A DNA stretch of 64,000 nucleotides, taken from positions 2,728,001 to 2,792,000 of the forward strand of contig NZ_CP028487.1 of assembly GCF_003048255.1 (NCBI RefSeq). Reading direction: 5' to 3'. This document shows, one piece after another, positions 58,027-64,000 of the stretch. Positions within the stretch are counted from its first letter, which is position 1. Every line of letters starts with the position of its first letter. The position numbers were made by a program, and so were the translations under genes. The notes beneath the pieces are model-generated. The model did not search any database. It worked only from the letters and a program-made list of their open reading frames with translations, and was not told the origin of the DNA. This stretch comes from Yersinia massiliensis. GTDB lineage: Bacteria > Pseudomonadota > Gammaproteobacteria > Enterobacterales > Enterobacteriaceae.

Positions 58027-59419
58027 TTTTCGCTACCTCATCAAAACCTTGATTGCTAGCCGTTGCAGCAAACCATTCACCACTCTTTTTCACAATCCGT
58101 TGCTGAGTTTTCAAATCTAGCTGGACGAAACCATAACGGTTTTTATAGGCATTGCACCATGACCAGTTATCAATAAACGTCCACATATGGTAACCCAAGC
58201 AATGGCTGCCTTCGGCTAATGCTTTATGTACCCATTTTAAATGTTCAGAGACAAACTCAATGCGGTAATCATCATTAATCTGCCCGTTCTGGCTAAATCG
58301 CTGTTCATTTTCAACGCCCATGCCATTTTCTGAAATAAAGCAGCGCGGATTATCGTAATTCTCTCGAAGGTTAGTCAGGATGTCATAAATACCGGGCTCA
58401 TAAATTTCCCAACCGCGATGCGGGTTCATTTTGCATCCCGGCATTTGGTAATAATCAAATAGCCATTCAGGCATAAATGGCGCATCAGGATTCACTCGAC
58501 TATCACGGCACTTTATTCTGCGTGGCTGATAATAATTAATGCCAAGTAAATCAACCTTCCCTTCAACAATTAATGCACTATCACCAGGCTGGCAATCCGG
58601 TAATTGATCGTAATCTTTCAGCAGAGAGACAAGCTCTGCAGGATATTCACCACGTAATGCAGGGTCAAGGAAACTCCGGTTAAACATTAAATCCGCGATA
58701 TTAGCCGCTTTGACGTCAGCAGGATTCTCAGAACGAGGATAAGATGGCGTCAGGTTTAAAATAATACCGATCTCGCCGCCTAATTCGCGCTGGCGGTATT
58801 TTTTTACCGCAAGAGCATGGGCTATTACAGTGTGGTAAGCCACCGTTGCCGCCCGTTTGAAATCCACCACATTGGGGTAATGGAAATCGTACAGATAACC
58901 ACCTTCAACAGGCACGATAGGCTCATTGAACGTAAACCAGTGCTGTACGCGATCCCCAAATAAGCGGAAGCAGGTATCAGCGTATTCGGCATAAGCCTCA
59001 ACCACATAGCGACTCTCCCAGCCCCCTTGTTCTTGCATGACTGTCGGCATATCAAAATGGAACAAATTGATAAACGGGGTTATCCCTTGTGCCAGCAATT
59101 CGTCAATCACGCCATTATAGAAATCCACTGCCTCTGGGTTAACTTCACCCCGGCCATTTGGTATCAAACGCGCCCACGAAATTGAGGTGCGAAAGCTGTT
59201 ATGATTCAACTGCTTCAGTAACGCGATATCTTGTTGCCAATGCTGATAAAAAGTTGATGTCTGCTGTGGCCCAACTTGCTGATGAAAACGCCCTGGCTGC
59301 TTATCAAACCAAGTGTCCCAGATTGTGGCACTTTTGCCACCGTTCAGACTCTCACCTTCGGTTTGCGGCGCGGAGCTAGCGCTGCCCCACCAAAAATCAC
59401 GTGGAAATTGATACTTCAT
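58019..59419 (-). CDS. 6-phospho-beta-glucosidase, GH1
   Basis: A 466-residue family 1 glycosidase hydrolysing the phosphorylated disaccharide brought in by the PTS. Acid/base Glu in FTFNEPIV (about 170), nucleophile Glu in FISENGMGVE (about 367), N-terminal FPRDFWWGSASSAPQTEG and the phosphate-binding C-terminal region (KNRYGFVQLD, with the Tyr/Lys expected in 6-phospho enzymes). The ATG at 59419 follows GGAG by six bases. Confidence 0.93.
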   Translation of the reverse strand: MKYQFPRDFWWGSASSAPQTEGESLNGGKSATIWDTWFDKQPGRFHQQVGPQQTSTFYQHWQQDIALLKQLNHNSFRTSISWARLIPNGRGEVNPEAVDFYNGVIDELLAQGITPFINLFHFDMPTVMQEQGGWESRYVVEAYAEYADTCFRLFGDRVQHWFTFNEPIVPVEGGYLYDFHYPNVVDFKRAATVAYHTVIAHALAVKKYRQRELGGEIGIILNLTPSYPRSENPADVKAANIADLMFNRSFLDPALRGEYPAELVSLLKDYDQLPDCQPGDSALIVEGKVDLLGINYYQPRRIKCRDSRVNPDAPFMPEWLFDYYQMPGCKMNPHRGWEIYEPGIYDILTNLRENYDNPRCFISENGMGVENEQRFSQNGQINDDYRIEFVSEHLKWVHKALAEGSHCLGYHMWTFIDNWSWCNAYKNRYGFVQLDLKTQQRIVKKSGEWFAATASNQGFDEVAKND

Positions 59420-59452
59420 CGTACTCTCCATAAAAATAGGTCTTATCAAAAT

Positions 59453-60778
59453 TTAGCGAGTTTCGGCTGATTCAGCAAAGCTCAGTTGTTGCTCTTTTTC
59501 TTCATCCGCTTTCAGCAGGCTGCGCTCATAAGCTTTGAGGAAGGGGTAATACATCACCGCAGAGAACACCATACATAATAGACACATAACGACAGGACTG
59601 AAGGCCCAGTTTGCCGCCCAAGAAGCGCCAATCGGTGCTGGGGTTGTCCAAGGTGTTAATGACACCACTTGCGCTATCCAACCTAACTTGGTGGCGATAT
59701 ACGCCAATGTGGCGTTGATCATCGGCACAAAGATGAAGGGCAGGAAGAACACAGGGTTCATGATGATCGGTGCACCGAATAAAATCGGTTCGTTGATATT
59801 AAAGAAACTCGGCACAATCCCCATCTTGCCAATAGTACGCAAGTGAATAGCTTTGCTACGAAGTAATAGGAAGGCCAGTGGCAACGTAGAGCCGACACCG
59901 CCAATCAGTAAGTAGTGATCCCAAAAGCCTTGTAGATAGATATGTGGCAGAGGTGCACCTGCGGCTAACGCAGCCTGATTCAGTGCCAGATTGGTCATCC
60001 AGAATGGGTTCATAATACCCGTAACAATCAATGCACCATGAATGCCGGCGAACCACAAAATTTGGCAAAGTAATACCGACAATAATATGGCTGGCAGCGA
60101 ATCTGACGCTGAAACCAAAGGTGCCAGCAAATGCATAATCGCTTCTGGAATTATCATTCCGGTAGATGATTCGATGAATAAATTCAGTGGATGCAACGTA
60201 CCAACGACCGCCACCACCGGAATGAGAATCTCAAAGGAACGAGCCACCCCTGTCGGGACTTCTTTCGGTAGACGAATGGTGATATTGCGGCGTTTTAAAA
60301 AGGCATAGAGTTCAGTGGAGTAAACCGCCGTGATAATGGCAGTAAAAATCCCTTGGCCGGAGAAATATTGAGTAGAGATATGACCGTCAGAATAAGGTGC
60401 TGCCACTAGCAGGAATGACATCAATGCCAATAGACCCGTCATGATGGGGTCCAATTTATATTGCCGCCCCAAGCTGGCACCAATTCCCACGGAGATGAAG
60501 AAGGTCATGACGCCCATGCTGAGATTGAAAGGCAACATCAATTCATTACGATAAGTGCTGGAGAAATTCAGCCATGCGCGGGCAAAACCCCATGTGGTAT
60601 CAGCGGAAAATGGTGGGAAGATAAAGACCAACATAAATGAGCCGATGATCATAAAGGGTAATGCTGAGGTAAAGCCGTCGCGGATCGCGATAATATATTT
60701 TTGTTGTCCTAACCGCCCAGCCAGCGGCGTGATGGTTTGCTCTATCATCCCAACCATTGTTTGGTAAAGAGAACTCAT
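59453..60778 (-). CDS. PTS lactose/cellobiose-type IIC component
   Basis: A 441-residue membrane permease of the PTS Lac family. About ten hydrophobic segments; conserved GFTSALPFMIIGSFMLVF (about 32), FAGIHGALIVTGIMNP (about 239) and FNINEPILFGAPIIMNP (about 328), the last containing the sugar-binding Glu. It imports cellobiose-like sugars and presents them to phospho-IIB. Second gene of the operon, 12 bases after IIB. Confidence 0.93.
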   Translation of the reverse strand: MSSLYQTMVGMIEQTITPLAGRLGQQKYIIAIRDGFTSALPFMIIGSFMLVFIFPPFSADTTWGFARAWLNFSSTYRNELMLPFNLSMGVMTFFISVGIGASLGRQYKLDPIMTGLLALMSFLLVAAPYSDGHISTQYFSGQGIFTAIITAVYSTELYAFLKRRNITIRLPKEVPTGVARSFEILIPVVAVVGTLHPLNLFIESSTGMIIPEAIMHLLAPLVSASDSLPAILLSVLLCQILWFAGIHGALIVTGIMNPFWMTNLALNQAALAAGAPLPHIYLQGFWDHYLLIGGVGSTLPLAFLLLRSKAIHLRTIGKMGIVPSFFNINEPILFGAPIIMNPVFFLPFIFVPMINATLAYIATKLGWIAQVVSLTPWTTPAPIGASWAANWAFSPVVMCLLCMVFSAVMYYPFLKAYERSLLKADEEKEQQLSFAESAETR

Positions 60779-60790
60779 TGCAGATACCTT

Positions 60791-61105
60791 TTATTTCACT
60801 GCATTAATAAGAGATAAGGCGAAATCGAGCACCTTATCACCGCGTTGCATGCCGTAATCCATCATGTCGATAGTCATCACTGGAATACCGAAAGGTTCAG
60901 CTATCGCAGCCAAATCTCGTTGCATGTACTTCACCTGCGGCCCCAACAGCACAACCTGATAGCGGCTGAATTGCTCATTGAATTCGCTAGCACCAAAAGC
61001 ATCAATCTGAACCTCTAACCCACGTGTTGCAGCCTCTGCCAACATTTTTTTGACTAGCATACTCGTGGACATCCCTGCGGAGCAGCACAACATTATTTTT
61101 TTCAT
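60791..61105 (-). CDS. PTS lactose/cellobiose-type IIB component
   Basis: A 104-residue cytosolic IIB. The phosphorylated Cys is in MLCCSAGMSTSMLV (about residues 7-8), followed by the Rossmann-like fold with VVLLGPQVKYM (about 51). The ATG at 61105 follows GAGGA by eight bases; a GTG one codon earlier is not needed. First gene of the operon, facing the LacI-type regulator. Confidence 0.93.
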   Translation of the reverse strand: MKKIMLCCSAGMSTSMLVKKMLAEAATRGLEVQIDAFGASEFNEQFSRYQVVLLGPQVKYMQRDLAAIAEPFGIPVMTIDMMDYGMQRGDKVLDFALSLINAVK

Positions 61106-61157
61106 CACCTATTTCCTCACTGTAACCTTGTCATATTGAGCACCATTGGAAACAAAA

Positions 61158-61173
61158 TGGAAACCGGTTTCCA
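61158..61173. promoter_or_regulatory. LacI-family operator of the PTS operon
   Basis: TGGAAACCGGTTTCCA, a perfect 16-bp palindrome with the central CG typical of LacI/GalR operators, about 55 bases before the IIB start. A second, weaker copy occurs at 61296. Confidence 0.8.
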
Positions 61174-61232
61174 TCCAAACGGAATAGATATGAGAGCGCG
61201 CTCATATATTTACTTACTGAAAGATATGCAGT

Positions 61233-61248
61233 TGTGAAAGACGTCACA
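61233..61248. promoter_or_regulatory. CRP site of the PTS operon
   Basis: TGTGA-AAGACG-TCACA, a full match to both CRP half-sites with the correct six-base spacer. Confidence 0.8.
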
Positions 61249-61295
61249 AAAAGCTAAGCAGAAATCGGTGCTTTACTGGATACTCTCTGGTAACA

Positions 61296-61306
61296 ACGGT
61301 TTCCGT
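61296..61306. promoter_or_regulatory. Second LacI-type operator (partial)
   Basis: ACGGTTTCCGT carries the half-site GGTTTCC of the 61158 operator, with short symmetric ACGG/CCGT arms. Two operators 135 bases apart could allow looping and autoregulation of the regulator. Confidence 0.5.
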
Positions 61307-61409
61307 AATGGCAATCAGGGTATAGAATGGACGAAGTAGAATGGGAACCAAGGATAAAGGGAACTGACCAGGCCCTCTGGCCATTGATCAGAAAAAGTGG
61401 AGTGAAGTT

Positions 61410-62357
61410 ATGTCGACTATTAATGATGTATCGCGGTTAGCCAACGTATCTAAAGCCACTGTGTCGCGCGTGTTGAGCGGGTCGCGCGGTGTCAAGGAAG
61501 AGAGCCGTTTGGCTGTTATGAAGGCAGTCGAAGTTCTAAACTATAAGCCGAATGTGATTGCCCAATTTCTGACGGCGCAGTCAACCGGCTGTGTTGGTGT
61601 GATTTGCGCGACTGAACACATTCAGCAAACGACCAGTTATCTTTTTGCTTTAGAAAAGCAGTTTAGCCAGCATCAAAAACACTTATTACTTCGCTTTGCC
61701 GATAACAGTGTTGGGGTCGCCAATGCGGTGACAGAGTTGGCCAATGGCCTGTGTGATGCCATTATTATCATCGGAGCACGCTTTCCACTACCCGCCCCCG
61801 ATGAAAAAACCATCATGATTGATTGCCTCGAATCTTCGACGCCTAACAGTATTTTATTCGATCACTCTTTTGCAGCAGAAACAGCTTGCCACTATTTGGT
61901 CAGTCAGGGGCGTCGGCATATTGCGCTATTAAATCATGCCTCAGGTACGGTGGCAGAACAGACGCTATTAGGTTATCAGCGGGCGCTGGAAAACTACCTG
62001 ATTCCCTATAACCGTAATTTGGTGATGGGCAGTGTTAATGCCTCCTCCGAAGCATTACAGACGCTATTGAACAATGGCGCGCAGTTTAATGCCCTGTTGG
62101 TCATGGACGAGATTGAAGCCCAGAAAGCGATTGCCCTATTACATCTGTTTAAACGTACCGTTCCCGATAAAGTGATGGTTTTCAGTCTGGACGGTTCCGT
62201 ACAATTACCGGGTGTTCCGGCGGTGCCCGCTATCGAGTATTCGCTAGAGACATTGGCTAGGAGAGTGGTCGATTTGATTGATTCCCGTGCGGGCAAACAT
62301 ATGAATCCACAAGTGTTTCGAGGTAATCTAGTCGTCCCACATGGATTAACCGAGTAA
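61410..62357 (+). CDS. LacI-family transcriptional regulator of the PTS operon
   Basis: A 315-residue LacI/GalR regulator. Helix-turn-helix and hinge at residues 1-60 (TINDVSRLANVSKATVSRVLSG, then LNYKPNVIAQFL), then a periplasmic-binding-like sensor domain. It resembles AscG/CelR-type regulators. It is divergent from the beta-glucoside PTS operon with palindromic operators between, so local control is very likely; the inducer is presumably a phosphorylated or free beta-glucoside. Confidence 0.92.
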   Translation: MSTINDVSRLANVSKATVSRVLSGSRGVKEESRLAVMKAVEVLNYKPNVIAQFLTAQSTGCVGVICATEHIQQTTSYLFALEKQFSQHQKHLLLRFADNSVGVANAVTELANGLCDAIIIIGARFPLPAPDEKTIMIDCLESSTPNSILFDHSFAAETACHYLVSQGRRHIALLNHASGTVAEQTLLGYQRALENYLIPYNRNLVMGSVNASSEALQTLLNNGAQFNALLVMDEIEAQKAIALLHLFKRTVPDKVMVFSLDGSVQLPGVPAVPAIEYSLETLARRVVDLIDSRAGKHMNPQVFRGNLVVPHGLTE

Positions 62358-62377
62358 CTGACTGATTTAGGGACTCA

Positions 62378-62923
62378 ATGATGGATAACACGCAATCAGA
62401 TTATGACTCTCTTCGTGCATCTCTCAGCGTTAGCACCGCGATGACGTTGTTGCAGATTGGTGATGAATCGACCAGTGTCGTGACATCTGGCGTAGATAAT
62501 GCTGTCGTGACGCAGCCACTTACCGTGGGTGCCAGCCATATTGCGCGGACTTATTTCAAGCACAATCCGCCGACACCAGATGAGATGGAAACAGCCATTA
62601 TGGTGGTCGAAGACGAGGTGATTCGTATTAGCCCTGCGGTGAATCGTACCTCGCAGTTGTTGACAACAGACAGCAATCTTGCGGATATTGCCCAGCTCGC
62701 GGGTTTGCCGCTACAGGCTCAAACCATCATGTCATTGGAATCCGTTGAGCGGATGTTTGATAGATTAGCAGCAGTTATGATGGGCAGGCCTGCGGCTTCA
62801 GAAGGCATACCAGCCGACAACGTGTTTGCTGCCAGATTGCTGATTTTAAGAGAGTTTATGCATCACTTACAATTCTCATCGATTACCTATATTGCCTTAC
62901 CCAAGCCCCGCTTTCACAAATAA
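62378..62923 (+). CDS. Uncharacterised protein resembling a C-terminal Ppx/GppA lobe
   Basis: A 181-residue protein 20 bases after the LacI gene, same strand, so probably co-transcribed. I do not recognise it as a named protein. By eye it parallels the second half of the exopolyphosphatase (Ppx/GppA) domain: VTQPLTVGASHIARTYFKHNPPTPDEME (like plGavrltErFl-dPPt-eE), then a helical middle, then IPADNVFAARLLILREFMHHL (like iRADvivaGalIL). The catalytic N-terminal half and ATP-phosphate loops of that family are missing. It could be a regulator, or a degenerate pseudo-enzyme. The identification is tentative. Confidence 0.6.
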   Translation: MMDNTQSDYDSLRASLSVSTAMTLLQIGDESTSVVTSGVDNAVVTQPLTVGASHIARTYFKHNPPTPDEMETAIMVVEDEVIRISPAVNRTSQLLTTDSNLADIAQLAGLPLQAQTIMSLESVERMFDRLAAVMMGRPAASEGIPADNVFAARLLILREFMHHLQFSSITYIALPKPRFHK

Positions 62924-62947
62924 GATGATCTTTTGCTCCAAAAGAAA

Positions 62948-62990
62948 ACTGACAGTGGCAATCTTCATTACGCACTGTCAGTCTTTTTTA
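62948..62990. terminator. Bidirectional terminator
   Basis: ACTGACAGTG, 15-base loop, CACTGTCAGT with TTTTTT to the right and TTTTCTTT on the opposite strand. It serves the LacI-Ppx-like unit and the convergent MFS gene. Confidence 0.88.
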
Positions 62991-63016
62991 TCCCGCTTTC
63001 CTACCAATATCGTCGT

Positions 63017-64000
63017 TTATTTATTGGCTTTCGGATCCAGATTATCGGCAGGTAATTCACCTGGTAGATAGTCAGGTAAGCGACCCGCAGGGAAGATTGC
63101 CACGAGAGATAACAGCGCCATAATCAACAAACCGAACTTCAGTGCGCGTAAACGTGCTTCTTCATTCACGCGTACCGCTTCGACAACCTGCTCAGGGGTA
63201 GCGTTCGTTTGCGCTAACACACCTTGCAGGCGATCATTGCTGACGAAGTTAATGCTATCCATATTGACCTGAGCCTGAAGCTCAGCCGTTAGAATCGGTG
63301 TTTCAGCCACGCCACGCATCACATTAGCGCTTAACAAGCCCACCAACAAAGCACCGGCGACCGCAGTACCGATGGCATTGGCTAAGTTATTCGTCGTGCC
63401 ACGCAATGACCCAACATCGCCAGCCAGTTCCTTCGGTGATGCACTGACCAACACGTTGAATAGCAAAGTCACCAATGCACCTTGAGCAAGACCGAAGATG
63501 ACCAGACCGATCAGTACTGCGAACTCACTCCAGTTGTTGCGCACGACAAATGCCAACCACAGTAAAGCAATAGTACAAGTGATAAAGCCATAACGGCCGA
63601 TTTTACGCGGCGTGAGTTTTTTGTAGAAACGGACAATCAGCATGGCTGAGAAGAACACAGACAAGTTAAACGGCATCATCGCGATTGCGGTGGCCATTGG
63701 CGTACTGCCCTGCACTATCTGGATATACAACGGAACAGAGAAATTGAGCATTGCTTCTAATGCCACGACCGAGAACATGGCAAATACCGCGGCCTTTTCC
63801 GTGGATGACGTGATAACTTCCAGTGCCAGTAATGGTGTCTTACCTTGTTCTTGGCGGCGACGCGTCCAAACCACAAACGCCTGCCCTAGTACGATACCCA
63901 GTACAATCATAAAGGGTGCAGGTGAAAAACCCATGAGATCAAAAGGCGCACCGTCACGGACTAGACCAAAGCCCCAACGGTTTAGGTTGTTAAAACCAAA
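63017..64000 (-). CDS. MFS transporter, DHA2-like, 3' part (cut by window edge)
   Basis: The frame is open through the right edge (no start inside), giving the last 327 residues. It is a drug:H+ antiporter-2-type major facilitator: seven to eight helices are visible, with the end of the periplasmic/central loop (NNLNRWGFGLVRDGAPFDL) and helices including FGLAQGALVTLLFNVLVSASP. A long periplasmic loop near residues 200-270 precedes the final helix. Substrate unknown. An internal ATG at 63934 is not the start. Confidence 0.82.
   Translation of the reverse strand, partial: FGFNNLNRWGFGLVRDGAPFDLMGFSPAPFMIVLGIVLGQAFVVWTRRRQEQGKTPLLALEVITSSTEKAAVFAMFSVVALEAMLNFSVPLYIQIVQGSTPMATAIAMMPFNLSVFFSAMLIVRFYKKLTPRKIGRYGFITCTIALLWLAFVVRNNWSEFAVLIGLVIFGLAQGALVTLLFNVLVSASPKELAGDVGSLRGTTNNLANAIGTAVAGALLVGLLSANVMRGVAETPILTAELQAQVNMDSINFVSNDRLQGVLAQTNATPEQVVEAVRVNEEARLRALKFGLLIMALLSLVAIFPAGRLPDYLPGELPADNLDPKANK

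Overview
The window reads as chromosomal DNA of an enterobacterium, most likely Yersinia. The best arguments are the hmsH-hmsF-hmsR-hmsS biofilm operon, a complete astCADBE operon, a hut cluster using the formimidoylglutamate deiminase branch, and an FTR1/P19 iron operon with an ABC/redox tail, all as direct neighbours. No insertion sequence, prophage, CRISPR array, rRNA or tRNA was seen. The species cannot be settled by eye; absence of IS elements around hms argues mildly against Y. pestis, whose hms region lies in an IS100-flanked segment.

Layout, left to right. 1-2.6 kb: 5' part of ydiM (MFS), ydiL, and the amidase activator ygeR/actS. 2.65-2.87 kb: a structured intergenic element between two near-identical hairpins. 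2.9-8.3 kb: an RpiB/LacAB-like isomerase, zinT with a Zur box, and a ribose-type sugar ABC operon. 8.9-15.2 kb: hutD-hutF divergent from hutC-hutI-hutG, then an OmpC-like porin with a HutC-like site upstream. 15.9-22.1 kb: astCADBE, preceded by a sigma-54 promoter and ArgR-like palindromes. 23-24.4 kb: a PL1 pectate lyase behind a KdgR-like box. 24.6-28.7 kb: a MocR regulator divergent from a cyanide-insensitive bd-type oxidase (cioAB plus a small DUF2474 protein). 28.8-35.2 kb: orphan narX, cbl, a Fur-boxed siderophore reductase, chaA and phoH. 35.8-43.1 kb: a GNAT acetyltransferase and hmsHFRS. 43.4-43.6 kb: a possible sRNA. 43.7-47.7 kb: an M24 peptidase, an AlaX editing protein divergent from a LysR regulator, and tehB. 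47.9-55.9 kb: an eight-gene iron operon read leftwards (FTR1 permease, P19, DUF2318/YHS membrane protein, two FtsX-like permeases, ATPase, TlpA-like thioredoxin, cytochrome c). 56.3-62.9 kb: a beta-glucoside/cellobiose PTS operon with phospho-beta-glucosidase and porin, divergent from its LacI-type regulator and an unusual Ppx-like ORF. The right edge cuts a DHA2-type MFS gene.

Functionally the region concentrates on scavenging nitrogen and carbon (histidine, arginine, pectin, beta-glucosides), metal supply (Fe2+, siderophore iron, Zn), respiration control and biofilm matrix. The least explained items are the CsrA-motif hairpin element at 2.7 kb, the predicted sRNA at 43.5 kb, the Met-less cytochrome c closing the iron operon, the MocR/cioAB pairing, the HutC-like site in front of the porin, and the truncated Ppx-like protein.
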